Source of the DNA: Phycisphaerae bacterium
GTDB taxonomy: Bacteria; Planctomycetota; Phycisphaerae; Phycisphaerales; UBA1924
DNA: 64,000 bases
Direction of reading: 5' to 3'
Assembly (NCBI GenBank): GCA_030432255.1
Contig: JAUIHS010000016.1
Span: 1-64,000 of the forward strand
Part shown: piece after piece, positions 35,694 to 44,754 of the stretch
Numbering within the stretch: the first letter of the stretch is position 1
How the letters are laid out: the number at the start of each line of letters is the position of its first letter
Notes under the pieces: generated by a model
Told to the model about the DNA's origin: nothing
Databases searched by the model: none
Seen by the model: only the letters and a program-made list of their open reading frames with translations
Program-made: the position numbers and the translations under genes

Positions 35694-35813
35694 CAATGTC
35701 CTCCTCTCATCGTCGGGACGCCGCTCACTCAACTCGAGAAGGGCGGCACCCGGAAGGACGCACAATACGTGACGCCGGTTCCGCAACGGAAAGTCGTGCA
35801 GGAATTCATGCGG

Positions 35814-35852
35814 ACAAAAACAAACGAGGGCCGACGCACGCGCCGACCCTCG
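35814..35852 (-). terminator. Intrinsic terminator after the flotillin operon
   Basis: On the minus strand a 12-bp stem with two G-U pairs (35852-35841 with 35836-35825) and a CGTG loop is followed by TTTGTTTTTG. It lies 26 bases after the flotillin stop and separates that operon from the toxin gene. Confidence 0.85.
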
Positions 35853-35877
35853 CCCGGAAGCCCGACCAGCCGTCGGG

Positions 35878-37476
35878 TCAGCTCACTGGACCGTCGTGGT
35901 CACCTTCATCCTTCGGCGCATCGGCCGCCTTCACAATGCGCCCGTTCTTCGACGGTTCATCGAGAATACGCCCCAGCACCTCCGGCAGTTCGATGCCCGC
36001 CTGGTTCGCCAGTTCGTGCATCGCGGGAAGCGAACCAATCAGGCCCGACAGGAAGTCCGCCGTGGAACCGCCATTGCCGCCGGCGCCGCCGCGGCCACCA
36101 TCCCAGACCGTGATCTTGTCGATCTTGAGGTTCTGGATGGCCTTGACCTGCTCGCGTACGAGTTCGGGCAACTGTTCGATCATCAGGAGCGTGGGTGCCA
36201 CCTGCGGGTTCTCGGCACACGCACCGACCAGCTGACGGTAGCCTTCGGCCTTCGCCTCCAGCACCTTCTGGACACCCTCGGCCTCCGCCTGGTACTTCAT
36301 CAGGATGGCGTCCGCTGCACCTCGGGCCTCTCGGCGCTCGCGTTCTGCGGACGCTTCCGCGGCGATCTCGATGCGCTTCTTCTCAATCTCCTGCGGCGCC
36401 AGTTCAGTCTTCGCCAGTCGAGCCAGTTCCTGCTCGCGTTCGGCCCGCAGCACGGCCTCCGTGGCCTCGGCGGATGCCACATCGGCCCGGCGACGCGCAT
36501 CCGCGCGGATCTCGGCGAGCTTGGCGTTGGACTCAGCGACCTGGGCCGAGGAAGTGTTCTCACCGTCCACAGCGATGGCTTCCGCCTCCGCGACCTTCAC
36601 GCGCCGTTCCTGTTCGGCCCGCTTCGAAGCGGCGATGGTCTCAGCCTCTCGCTCGGCCGCCGCCACCTCGATGTCGCGCTTCGACTCCAGTTCCTTGGCA
36701 ACAGCCTCGGCCTCGAGACCCGCGACTGCAACACGCTGAGTCCGCTCCGCAAGCTTGCGTCCTTCCTCAGATGTTGCCTGTTCGCGCGCCACGTTCACGG
36801 TCTTCTCACGAACCGCGATCGCTTCACCCGTGGCACCCTCACGCTCCTGCTCGGCCACGTCAACCTTTGCTCGGTTGATCGCTTCGGCAGCAGCGCGGCG
36901 GCCGATCGCCTCGATGTAACCACTCTCATCCGTCAGGTCGCGGATGTTCACGTTGATCAGATCAAGACCGATCTTGTTGATCTCTTCAGCCACGTTCTGA
37001 TTGACGAGGCCCATGAACTTCTCGCGATCCTTGTTGATCTCCTCGATCGACAAGGTCGCAACAACAAGGCGCAGTTGGCCAAGGATGATGTCCTGAGCCT
37101 GGTCCCGAATCGCTGCGACGCTCAGGTTGAGCAGTCGTTCCGCCGCGTTGTTCATCAGGACCGGATCCGTGGAGATCGCGACCGTGAACGTGGACGGCAC
37201 GTTGACACGAATGTTGTTGAGCGACAGCGCACCTTCAAGAGGGATGTCGATCACGAGGGGTTCAAGCCCGAGATAGGCATAGTCCTGGATAAGCGGGATG
37301 ACGAATGCACCGCCACCATGCAGACACTTTGCGGACCGGTTGGATCCGACCTTACCGTAGATCACCAGCACCCGGTTACTCGGGCAACGCTTGTATCGAC
37401 TGGCGACGAAGGCGGCCGCGAATGCGACCAGCAGAACGACTCCGCCGATCAAGCCATAGATAATCAGATCGTCCAC
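35878..37476 (-). CDS. floT: Flotillin (SPFH domain)
   Basis: 532 residues. An N-terminal membrane anchor (DLIIYGLIGGVVLLVAFAAA), an SPFH/band-7 domain at about 30-220 (NRVLVIYGKVGSNRSAKCL, GLDLINVNIRDLTDESGYI) and a long Ala/Glu/Arg coiled coil at about 220-430 with repeated EAEA motifs. The C-terminus has a Gly-rich stretch (WDGGRGGAGGNGGSTADF). This is the architecture of FloT/YuaG, a scaffold of ordered membrane microdomains. The upstream gene is a YuaF-like NfeD protein, the standard partner. Length and domains are regular. Confidence 0.93.
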   Translation of the reverse strand: MDDLIIYGLIGGVVLLVAFAAAFVASRYKRCPSNRVLVIYGKVGSNRSAKCLHGGGAFVIPLIQDYAYLGLEPLVIDIPLEGALSLNNIRVNVPSTFTVAISTDPVLMNNAAERLLNLSVAAIRDQAQDIILGQLRLVVATLSIEEINKDREKFMGLVNQNVAEEINKIGLDLINVNIRDLTDESGYIEAIGRRAAAEAINRAKVDVAEQEREGATGEAIAVREKTVNVAREQATSEEGRKLAERTQRVAVAGLEAEAVAKELESKRDIEVAAAEREAETIAASKRAEQERRVKVAEAEAIAVDGENTSSAQVAESNAKLAEIRADARRRADVASAEATEAVLRAEREQELARLAKTELAPQEIEKKRIEIAAEASAERERREARGAADAILMKYQAEAEGVQKVLEAKAEGYRQLVGACAENPQVAPTLLMIEQLPELVREQVKAIQNLKIDKITVWDGGRGGAGGNGGSTADFLSGLIGSLPAMHELANQAGIELPEVLGRILDEPSKNGRIVKAADAPKDEGDHDGPVS

Positions 37477-37503
37477 TGCAGACTCCTTTCGTGAACGTGA
37501 CCG

Positions 37504-38085
37504 TTACGCCCGGACGACGGTCACGGTGTTGTCATCGTTGACGCGCGTCACCCGGACGCGCGCCTGGGAGGGGATCTCCTCGCCCGCGGTCACCGCCTTG
37601 AAGAGGCGCTGCCGGTCGCGAATCGTGAGGCGCACCTGGCCGGAACCAACTCCGCCGCCGGGGACCGTCACATACACCTCACCGGATTTCCCGGCGGCGT
37701 CCTTGATCGAGACGTTTCCGCTGGACTGCAACGCGTACACCAACTGCATCAGCCACGTGAGCAGCCAGACGAACGCCGCCCCTGTCAGCAGACCGATGCC
37801 CACACTGATGGGGGGCGACTGATCGAGGGTGAAGAGGCCGAGCAGGCCACCCCAGCCGAATCCCATCAGGAACGCCGCGATGGACTGAAGCGAGAAAAGC
37901 CGGAACGCATCATCACTGTCGAGCAGTTCCGTCGAGTCGATTGCCCCGTCGACGTCCGCTTCGAGTTCCACGTCCATGTCCAGGAAGCCGGCAAACATCA
38001 TGATGAGGCGCAGGACAAACAGGCCTGTCCCCAGGAGTGCCGGGATGCCGAACCAGTAGGCATTGCCATCGAAGAACAGATCCAT
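37504..38085 (-). CDS. YuaF/NfeD-like membrane protein, flotillin partner
   Basis: 193 residues. Membrane segments at about 10-32 (GIPALLGTGLFVLRLIMMF), 65-90 (LQSIAAFLMGFGWGGLLGLF) and 92-118 (ISVGIGLLTGAAFVWLLTWL), followed by a C-terminal OB-fold (GKSGEVYVTVPGGGVGSGQVRL) of the NfeD class. Such proteins stabilise flotillins and help organise the membrane. ATG 38085 is nine bases from a perfect AGGAGG; the open frame extends well upstream but without translation signals. It precedes the flotillin gene by 27 bases on the same strand. Confidence 0.85.
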   Translation of the reverse strand: MDLFFDGNAYWFGIPALLGTGLFVLRLIMMFAGFLDMDVELEADVDGAIDSTELLDSDDAFRLFSLQSIAAFLMGFGWGGLLGLFTLDQSPPISVGIGLLTGAAFVWLLTWLMQLVYALQSSGNVSIKDAAGKSGEVYVTVPGGGVGSGQVRLTIRDRQRLFKAVTAGEEIPSQARVRVTRVNDDNTVTVVRA

Positions 38086-38223
38086 GGTGTCGTACCTCCT
38101 CAGGGTCTCGAGTTCTTCGTCCGGGATCATTATGCCCGACAGGCGAGATGCGTACACGTCCCAATCGAACTGATCCGGGACGCGAACGCCACCCGGACGC
38201 GGCCCAGCGGTACTATTGCCTCG

Positions 38224-38721
38224 ATGGAGCAGACCCACGTCATCACGGCCGACATCACCACCCTGGCGCTCGACGCGATCGTCAATGCGGCCAACGAATC
38301 CCTGCTCGGGGGAGGTGGCGTGGACGGCGCGATTCACCGGGCCGCGGGGCCCGGCCTGCTCGAAGAGTGCCGCCGGATCGGCGGCTGCCAGACGGGCAAC
38401 GCCGTGATCACCAGCGGGCACGGCCTGCCGGCTCAACACGTGATTCACACCGTGGGCCCCGTCTACGACGACGGTCGATCGGGCGAACCCGATCTCCTTC
38501 GATCCTGCTACCGCGAGGTCCTCGGCCTGGTGTCGCGGCACGCAATCCGATCCGTTGCTTTCCCATGTATATCCACGGGGGTCTACAGCTATCCCTCCGC
38601 TGATGCGGCGGACATCGCCATCTCGGAGGTCCGCGCGTGGTTGGCCGAAGGCGGCCGCGCCGACGTCACCTTCTGCTGCTTTTCCGATGCGGATGCCGAT
38701 CTCTACCGGGAACGGCTGTGA
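38224..38721 (+). CDS. Macro-domain ADP-ribose hydrolase/binding protein
   Basis: 165 residues, a stand-alone macro domain. ADP-ribose-binding motifs are complete: IVNAANESLLGGGGVDGAIHRAAG and HVIHTVGPVY, AFPCISTGVYSYP. This is the MacroD/YmdB class, which deacetylates O-acetyl-ADP-ribose or removes mono-ADP-ribose. No ART or sirtuin gene lies nearby. TACTAT is seven bases before the ATG and there is no Shine-Dalgarno, suggesting a leaderless message. Divergent from the flotillin operon. Confidence 0.92.
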   Translation: MEQTHVITADITTLALDAIVNAANESLLGGGGVDGAIHRAAGPGLLEECRRIGGCQTGNAVITSGHGLPAQHVIHTVGPVYDDGRSGEPDLLRSCYREVLGLVSRHAIRSVAFPCISTGVYSYPSADAADIAISEVRAWLAEGGRADVTFCCFSDADADLYRERL

Positions 38722-38759
38722 CCTGACTGGACATCGATCCGAATTGAGCGGGAGTCATC

Positions 38760-39896
38760 ATGCGACTCGATGAGAACCGTCACCTGCAGCGCAGGCCCAA
38801 CCGAATGCCTTTCCTCTTTCTCGTGCTCGGCCTCGTCGGCGGTTGGCTGCTGGCAAACGCCTATGCACAACTCGGGACACAGGGCAAACCGATGGCCCGC
38901 CCGATCACGCCTCGGGGCGGCTTCACGGACACGGAACTTGCGGACATCAATCTCTTCCAGGAGACGCACGAGTCCATCGTCTACATCCGCTCCATCGCGC
39001 TGCAGCGTGGCATGTTCTCGATGGAGGAGGTCGAAGGCACCGGCTCGGGCTTCGTGTGGGACACCGAGGGCCACATTGTCACCAACTACCACGTCATCAA
39101 GGATGCGACTTCCGCGGACATCGTGCTTGCGGACGGATCCACCTGGGAAGCCCGCTTCGTCGGTGCCGCGCGCGACAAGGATCTCGCCGTCCTGAAGATC
39201 GATGCGCCGGCGAATCTCCTCAAACCCATCACGATCGGAACCTCCGATGACCTCGTCGAGGGTCAGACGGTCTATGCCATCGGAAACCCCTTCGGACTCG
39301 ATCACTCCCTGACCAAGGGCATCATCAGCGCACTCGATCGCACTATGACATCCGTCACCGGCCAGACGATCTACGGCGTGATTCAGACGGATGCGGCCAT
39401 CAACCCCGGCAACTCCGGCGGTACACTGCTGGACTCCGCGGGCCGCCTCATTGGAGTGAACACCGCCATCAAAAGCGCGACACGCTCCAGCGCCGGGATC
39501 GGATTCGCCGTGCCGGTTGATACTGTGAATCACCTCGTGCCGCAGCTCATCACATACGGCGGCGTCGTGGTTCCGGAACTCGGTGCCACTTACATCGATG
39601 ACCGCATCACCCGGGGCCAACTCCGGAGAGCAGGCGTCATGGTCGAATCGGTCACGCCCGGTGGCGGCGCGGAAGAGGCCGGACTCATCGGTGTCCGTCG
39701 ACTGCGCAACGGACGCTACAGCATCGGTGACATCATCACGGCCATCGACGGCAAACCCATCACCAAGCGACGCGACCTCGAAGCGACACTGGCCGACTAC
39801 GCGCCCGGCGCCGAGGTGCAGGTCACCTTCATTCGTGATGATGAACTGAGGACCACGAGCATCGTGCTCGAACGCTCACAGGCCGTATCGCAGTGA
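38760..39896 (+). CDS. HtrA/DegP-like serine protease with one PDZ domain
   Basis: 378 residues. An N-terminal membrane anchor or signal (FLFLVLGLVGGWLLANAYA) exposes the enzyme to the periplasm. The chymotrypsin-type triad is intact: His111 (TNYHVIKD), Asp141 (KDLAVLKID) and Ser219 (NPGNSGGTL). One PDZ domain occupies about residues 275-370 (GVMVESVTPGGGAEEAGL, GDIITAIDGKPITKRRDLEA). This fits a DegS/DegQ-like quality-control protease. It begins 39 bases after the macro-domain gene on the same strand. Confidence 0.92.
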   Translation: MRLDENRHLQRRPNRMPFLFLVLGLVGGWLLANAYAQLGTQGKPMARPITPRGGFTDTELADINLFQETHESIVYIRSIALQRGMFSMEEVEGTGSGFVWDTEGHIVTNYHVIKDATSADIVLADGSTWEARFVGAARDKDLAVLKIDAPANLLKPITIGTSDDLVEGQTVYAIGNPFGLDHSLTKGIISALDRTMTSVTGQTIYGVIQTDAAINPGNSGGTLLDSAGRLIGVNTAIKSATRSSAGIGFAVPVDTVNHLVPQLITYGGVVVPELGATYIDDRITRGQLRRAGVMVESVTPGGGAEEAGLIGVRRLRNGRYSIGDIITAIDGKPITKRRDLEATLADYAPGAEVQVTFIRDDELRTTSIVLERSQAVSQ

Positions 39897-39942
39897 GAAT
39901 GAGTGGCCTCCCAAAATGCCGAATGCCGAATTGCCATAGTGC

Positions 39943-40887
39943 CTACACAACGACATCCACGCATCCCGCCAGACCCAACACCACGCTCACCACGCCATTG
40001 ATCGTGAAGAACGCCATCGGGATGCCCGCCAAGCCGCGGCGTCGGATCACCACGTGCTCCCACACCAGCAGTCCGGCGACAGCGATGACGGCCGACAACA
40101 TCAGTGCATCGAACTGCTGTCCCCACCACCACGCACCTGCAAGTGCGGCGCATGCCAGCACGTGCATCAAGCGGCTCACCACCATGGCACGCTTCCAGCC
40201 CAACCGCGCCGGAATCGAGTGCAGGCCGGTTGCGCGATCGAAGTCAAGGTCCTGGAGCGCATACGCGACATCGAACCCGGCGACCCAGAGCAGGACGAAT
40301 CCAGCGAGGTGCGCCACCGACCATCCAGTCGCGGTCCAGAGCAAGGCGGGATCAATCGCGATGACGGCGGCCAACGGACTCGTCGCGAGCGCAGCACCCA
40401 GGAAAAGATGACACAGTGCGGTGAATCGCTTCGTGAAGCTGTACAGCGCGATCCAGCCGAGGACCGGGATACACAGGAACAACGGCCACGGGTTGCCGTA
40501 GAAGAGCAGGAAGCCGGAACAGGTCAGCACGAAACCGAGGGCGCAGATCGCCGCGAAGATCAACCCATCCCGGGCCGACAGCGCTCCGGACGCCATGGCC
40601 CGCCGCCGGGTGCGTTCGTTGTCCGCATCGATGCGCCGGTCCGCCAGTCGATTGACGAGCATCGCCCAGGTCCGAGCCAGCACCATGCACACCACGATCA
40701 ATCCGAGTTGGCCGGCGAAAGTGCGCCAGTCACTCCCGGACGCCTCGTGTGCCATGAAGGCCGCCAGCACCGCGAAGGGGAGTGCGAAGACGGAGTGCGC
40801 GACCTTGATATCACGCAACGCCAGCACGCATCGCGCGCTCCAGGGAGACGGGGCCGTTGGCACTGCAGAGACGTCAGGAGCCGACAT
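39943..40887 (-). CDS. UbiA-family prenyltransferase (probable MqnP)
   Basis: 314 residues, about eight to nine membrane helices. The two Asp-rich prenyl-diphosphate motifs are present: NRLADRRIDADNERT (first) and YALQDLDFDRATGLHS (second). In the 4-hydroxybenzoate-polyprenyltransferase-like group. The start codon overlaps the ubiX gene by 14 bases, so the two are coupled. UbiX next to UbiA in a lineage that makes menaquinone by the futalosine route points to MqnP, which prenylates 1,4-dihydroxy-6-naphthoate; the mqn genes themselves are not in view. Confidence 0.85.
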   Translation of the reverse strand: MSAPDVSAVPTAPSPWSARCVLALRDIKVAHSVFALPFAVLAAFMAHEASGSDWRTFAGQLGLIVVCMVLARTWAMLVNRLADRRIDADNERTRRRAMASGALSARDGLIFAAICALGFVLTCSGFLLFYGNPWPLFLCIPVLGWIALYSFTKRFTALCHLFLGAALATSPLAAVIAIDPALLWTATGWSVAHLAGFVLLWVAGFDVAYALQDLDFDRATGLHSIPARLGWKRAMVVSRLMHVLACAALAGAWWWGQQFDALMLSAVIAVAGLLVWEHVVIRRRGLAGIPMAFFTINGVVSVVLGLAGCVDVVV

Positions 40888-41515
40888 GATCCTCCCAGCG
40901 CACGTTCAGATCATGATCGATGTCGAGGAGATCAAGCACCCGGCCCACGACGAAATCCACGATCTCGCCGATGGTCGTCGGAAGCAGATAGAACCCGGGG
41001 TTCGCGGGCGCGATGATCGCGCCCGCCGCGCTCAACCGAAGCATGCTCTCCAGATCGATATGGCTGAGCGGCGACTCACGGTGCACGATCACAAGACGGA
41101 AACGCTCCTTCAGAGCAACCGCCGCTGCCCGCGTCACCAGCGTGTCCCCGACGCCCATGGCGACCGAGTTGAGCGTGTGTGATGAACAGGGAATGATCGC
41201 CATCCCGTCGTGCCGGAAACTCCCCGAGCCGATCGCGGCCCCCACATCCTTCGTGGGGTGATAGTGCAGTCCGTGATCCTTCGGCTCGACCCCCTCAGGA
41301 AGACCTGCGAGCGCATGGAGGTTCACACCCTCGTATCCCAGTTCATCCTTGAGCAGCCGGTGGCCGTACGGCGTGATCGCGAGGTGCACTTCGTGCCCGC
41401 GATTCAGCATCACCTGGATGCAACGCTGCGCGTAGAGGGCGCCCGAGGCACCCGTGATGCCCACGACGTAGCGCTTGCCACTGCGTGTGATACTGCTCTC
41501 CGTTTCGTCGGACAT
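40874..41515 (-). CDS. ubiX: Flavin prenyltransferase UbiX
   Basis: 213 residues. The Rossmann-like fold starts VVGITGASGALYAQRCIQVM and carries AIIPCSSHTLNSVAMGVGDTL, RFRLVIVHRESPLSHIDLE and ANPGFYLLP, all family signatures. UbiX makes the prenylated FMN cofactor used by UbiD-type decarboxylases, which act in ubiquinone or futalosine menaquinone synthesis. GGAG precedes the ATG, and TAGAAT (41548-41543) is a likely -10 box. Overlap with the downstream UbiA gene supports a quinone role. Confidence 0.93.
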   Translation of the reverse strand: MSDETESSITRSGKRYVVGITGASGALYAQRCIQVMLNRGHEVHLAITPYGHRLLKDELGYEGVNLHALAGLPEGVEPKDHGLHYHPTKDVGAAIGSGSFRHDGMAIIPCSSHTLNSVAMGVGDTLVTRAAAVALKERFRLVIVHRESPLSHIDLESMLRLSAAGAIIAPANPGFYLLPTTIGEIVDFVVGRVLDLLDIDHDLNVRWEDHVGS

Positions 41516-41654
41516 GCGCGACTCCTGCTCAGACGTTCGATCATTCTACGCCGACACCACCGTCGGGTCGCCTGCCGAAGAAGGGTTTCGGATGTACAAT
41601 GATCGCCGCAACACGCGAGATTCCCGGACCTTCTGCCTCGAGGAGCGAAACCGC

Positions 41655-42191
41655 ATGAGCATTCCGACCGCGAAGCTGCTGACGACCGGCTTCGCGCTGA
41701 TCGCCATGACGATCAGTGCCTGTGCTCCGGTCGCCACTTACCCCGATCGCGGCGACCGGATCGTCTCCACCGATCCCAACCTCAGCCCGATGCCGGCCGT
41801 GGTTGCCGAAGCACTGGCCCACTGCGTTCTCTTCTATCCGGTCGAAGGGCCCTACATCATCAACCCGCCGCAGGGACAGAGCCGCAAGACCGCCATCTGG
41901 ATCCGGTCGCGCCTGGGAGACGATGACGCGTACATCGTCGAACGCGATAACACCCACCTCCCCGTCTATCACGTCGACGACGTCATCATTCGCGGCAAGC
42001 ACGCCGAAGTCGAAGTGCTGTGTCCGGTGTGGACCGCCAACATGAGCTACGACACACCGCCCTACGAGCGAGCCTATCGGCGCGTTCTGATCCGACTGAC
42101 CGGCGCCTTCCAGGACTGGAACTACGACAACGCCCGTTCCTGGCCACCGCGTCTGATGGACCCGCCGCAGTTGTACGGCTGGGATCAGTAG
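41655..42191 (+). CDS. Putative lipoprotein of unknown function
   Basis: 178 residues. The signal peptide ends in a lipobox ISAC at about residue 20 (LLTTGFALIAMTISACAP), so export and lipid anchoring are likely. The mature part contains VVAEALAHCVLFYPVEGPYI, PVYHVDDVIIRGKHAEVEVL and ends in RSWPPRLMDPPQLYGWDQ. No domain recognised. GAGGAG ten bases upstream supports the ATG at 41655. It points away from ubiX and may be driven by the TACAAT at 41595-41600. Confidence 0.65.
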   Translation: MSIPTAKLLTTGFALIAMTISACAPVATYPDRGDRIVSTDPNLSPMPAVVAEALAHCVLFYPVEGPYIINPPQGQSRKTAIWIRSRLGDDDAYIVERDNTHLPVYHVDDVIIRGKHAEVEVLCPVWTANMSYDTPPYERAYRRVLIRLTGAFQDWNYDNARSWPPRLMDPPQLYGWDQ

Positions 42192-42287
42192 AGGCCCCAG
42201 GTTTGAGGCATCGGGTGTTCTGAGTGCAGCGACGCCCGGAAGGCGACCGCGAACACCTCACCCCTGACAGCGAATCCCTGCTTTCTG

Positions 42288-43103
42288 ATGCGTTTCATCT
42301 TCCTCGGAACCGGCACCTCTTCGGGCATACCGATCATCGCGTGTCGGTGTGATGTCTGTCGGTCTGACGACCCCCGCGACACGCGCCTGCGCTCCGGGGC
42401 GGCCGTCACGTGGACGGATGCATCGGGCAATGAGCGTGTCGTCTTCCTCGATGCGACGCCGGATCTGCGCCAGCAGGTGCTCCTGCACGACTTCTGGCGC
42501 TGCGACGCCATCTTCTTCACGCATCACCACGTCGACCACATCTTCGGACTCGATGAAGTGAGGCGTTTCAACGCGGTCATGAACTCGCCCATCGACATCT
42601 ATGCCGAGCCGCGTGTGGTGCAGAACCTGGAGCGCGTCTACAAGCACATCTTCGATCGCCCCAACAACATCAACGACTCTTTCGTCGCGTCGCTCATCAC
42701 CTTCAGACTCCACCCGGCGGAACCGGTTGAACTGCATGGCATGCGGTTCACACCCATCCGCCTCCTGCATGGCAGACTGCCCATTCTCGGCTACCGCATC
42801 GAACCCATCGACGAAGAACCGAAGCCGCCATTCCCGCTGGCCTACTGCACGGATGTCTCCGGGATTCCGCCGGAATCCTGGGCCCTGCTGGAAGGACTCG
42901 ACACCCTCATCCTCGATGCCCTGCGCATCCGTAAGCACCCGACCCACTTCAACCTCGATCAGGCGTGCAACGCAGCGGCCCGCATCGGCGCCCGCCAGAC
43001 CTGGTTCACGCACATCGCCCACGAGCTCCTGCACGCCCGAGTTGATCCGGATCTGCCGGAGGGGATGAACCTGGCATACGACGGGCTCGTGCTGGGGCAC
43101 TGA
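42288..43103 (+). CDS. PhnP-like metallo-beta-lactamase-fold hydrolase
   Basis: 271 residues. The start MRFIFLGTGTSSGIPIIACR with CxC-type zinc ligands CRCDVC and the metal motif HHHVDH (His79-His84) match the PhnP/RNase Z-like branch. The later AYCTDVSGIPPE and FTHIAHEL complete the metal site. PhnP cleaves cyclic phosphodiesters such as 5-phospho-ribose 1,2-cyclic phosphate, and others in the branch act on diverse substrates. No phosphonate lyase genes are nearby, so the specific substrate is unknown. Confidence 0.88.
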   Translation: MRFIFLGTGTSSGIPIIACRCDVCRSDDPRDTRLRSGAAVTWTDASGNERVVFLDATPDLRQQVLLHDFWRCDAIFFTHHHVDHIFGLDEVRRFNAVMNSPIDIYAEPRVVQNLERVYKHIFDRPNNINDSFVASLITFRLHPAEPVELHGMRFTPIRLLHGRLPILGYRIEPIDEEPKPPFPLAYCTDVSGIPPESWALLEGLDTLILDALRIRKHPTHFNLDQACNAAARIGARQTWFTHIAHELLHARVDPDLPEGMNLAYDGLVLGH

Positions 43104-43187
43104 TCCTCAGCCATTCACCGAACACTGGCCCGAATCGCGCGGCAACCCTAGACTAGCGGCGTCAGAGTAGGCATCGGAGCCCTCCTG

Positions 43188-43733
43188 TTGGAAAGACCAG
43201 AGTTCGAAGCCAAGGCCATGGAGCATATGGATGCCCTCTATCGGATGGCATTCCACCTTTCTCGCCGCGCCGAGGATGCCGCTGACCTGGTGCAGGACAC
43301 CTACCTCAAGGCGCTTCGATCGTCCGCACGATTCGAGGAGCGCGGCGGGGGCATGAAGTCCTGGCTGATGACGATTCTCCACCACACGTTCTACACCCGC
43401 GTCAAGCGCGCGGCCCGGGGACCGGCGCTGGTGGAGGAGTTCTACGATGCGGACGACCGGGAACGGATCCCGGACGAACCGCCCCCGGCATGGGACCTGA
43501 AGTCGTTCGACCCGGATCACATCGACGAGCGCCTGAAGCATGCCCTTGAGGAACTCTCGGACGAACACCGGGAAGTCCTTCTCCTCTGGGGTGTTGAGGG
43601 CCTGAAGTACCGCGAGATTGCCGAGATCACAGGTGTCCCGATCGGGACCGTCATGAGCAGGTTGCACCGGGCGAGGAAAACTCTTGCAGATTCGCTGGAA
43701 GAACTCGCGTCCGAAATGGGTTTACGTGAATGA
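43188..43733 (+). CDS. ECF RNA polymerase sigma factor
   Basis: 181 residues with sigma-70 region 2 (MDALYRMAFHLSRRAEDAADLVQDTYLKAL) and region 4 (LSDEHREVLLLWGVEGLKYREIA then TGVPIGTVMSRLHRAR), no region 3: an ECF-type factor. The TTG at 43188, eight bases after GGAG, is the likely start; an ATG at 43218 is the alternative. The next gene, about 60 bases on, encodes a membrane anti-sigma-like protein, the usual arrangement. Confidence 0.9.
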   Translation: MERPEFEAKAMEHMDALYRMAFHLSRRAEDAADLVQDTYLKALRSSARFEERGGGMKSWLMTILHHTFYTRVKRAARGPALVEEFYDADDRERIPDEPPPAWDLKSFDPDHIDERLKHALEELSDEHREVLLLWGVEGLKYREIAEITGVPIGTVMSRLHRARKTLADSLEELASEMGLRE

Positions 43734-43794
43734 ATGGTGGGCCTGGTGACCCAAGGCCCGGTATTTGCCCGGTTGGGCGGGACTGTTGACAGCT

Positions 43795-44736
43795 ATGGCA
43801 AGTATGGACGAACACAACTCGACACCCGGCGATCACCGACATGGCGTCGGCGATCAGTCGCCACTCCCGCTGGCTGCCCTGATCAGGGCTGCCGCGGATG
43901 GCGAGGTCACCGACGCCGAACAGGCGCAACTTGAAGCTGCGTCCGATAATGAATCGGTCACGGATCGCATCGAATTCGAGCAGGACCTTCGCGCTGCGGT
44001 GCGACGCCACCTCGACCCAGTCGCAACTCCTGCGGACCTGAGGGAACGCATCGCGGCGGCCCTCGCGTCGGAGCCTTCTGCTCGCGCCGACGATGTGGTG
44101 ACTTCGCCCCACGGCGATACCCGCGATCGCAGTTTCTGGGCCTCGCCCGTCGTCGCGACCCTCGGTCGCTGGGCGGCCGTCGCCGCGGTTCTCGCCATCG
44201 CCGCCACGCTCATCGTGATGGCCAGTCGCAGCACCGCGCCCTCCGTCTCAACGGATCAGGCATCGCGACTCGTCGGCTTCGTCGGAAGCCAGCACGCCTC
44301 CTGCAAAGACTTCGGGGATCACTACAAGCAGAAGATGGAATGGCAGTCCGTCGGAGAGGCACACGATGCTGCGGCGAAGATCCTGGACATCGCCCCGGCG
44401 GCATTTCACTTCGAGGATCTGCTGACGGCGGGCGGCTACGAATTCGGCGGACTCGGTCGCTGCGCGGTGCCGAATGGTTCGCATTCGGTTCACCTGATTT
44501 ACAAGCGTCTGAGCGACGGCACCCCGGTGAGTCTTTTCATCCAGACTGGCATGGCGCCGTCGCTGAAGCTCCCGAAGAGCTGCTGCCTGATGGACTGCAA
44601 GCGGTCGCCGGAGTTCGCGACGTGGCAGGAAGTCAACGTGCGGTACTACGTGTTCAGCGAATCGCCGGACGTCGTGGCCGATGTGCTCACCGCATTCAAG
44701 GTCACTCGCGATCGCCACGTACTCGACGCCGAGTGA
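43795..44736 (+). CDS. Probable anti-sigma factor with Cys-rich extracytoplasmic domain
   Basis: 313 residues from ATG 43795 (ATG 43804 equally likely). The cytosolic part (about 1-115; ALIRAAADGEVTDAEQAQLEAA, FEQDLRAAVRRHL) is helical, as in planctomycete anti-sigma proteins, without the HxxxCxxC zinc motif. One membrane helix lies at about 122-142 (AAVAAVLAIAATLIVMA). The outer domain has a spread of Cys residues (HASCKDFGDH, GRCAVPNG, SCCLMDCK), suggesting metal or redox sensing. Located directly downstream of the ECF gene on the same strand; partner role inferred. Confidence 0.75.
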   Translation: MASMDEHNSTPGDHRHGVGDQSPLPLAALIRAAADGEVTDAEQAQLEAASDNESVTDRIEFEQDLRAAVRRHLDPVATPADLRERIAAALASEPSARADDVVTSPHGDTRDRSFWASPVVATLGRWAAVAAVLAIAATLIVMASRSTAPSVSTDQASRLVGFVGSQHASCKDFGDHYKQKMEWQSVGEAHDAAAKILDIAPAAFHFEDLLTAGGYEFGGLGRCAVPNGSHSVHLIYKRLSDGTPVSLFIQTGMAPSLKLPKSCCLMDCKRSPEFATWQEVNVRYYVFSESPDVVADVLTAFKVTRDRHVLDAE

Positions 44737-44754
44737 TACCCGGCGCCGGACAGG

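Noticed and set aside
34443-36113. 556-codon open frame on the + strand across the toxin gene start
   Set aside because: It spans the well-placed AGGAGG start of the secreted protein and the flotillin terminator on the opposite strand.
35896-37494. 532-codon open frame on the + strand opposite flotillin
   Set aside because: It matches flotillin almost base for base on the other strand, and no domain or ribosome site was seen. GC-rich codon bias keeps the antisense frame open.
38224-38721. Anti-phage NAD or ADP-ribose system built around the macro-domain protein
   Set aside because: No ART, TIR, sirtuin or DarT gene is adjacent; neighbours are HtrA protease and flotillin, so a DarTG-like system is not supported.
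43104-43187. ECF autoregulated promoter before the sigma gene
   Set aside because: GCAACC and CGTC are present but only 13 bases apart, too close for ECF promoters; evidence insufficient.
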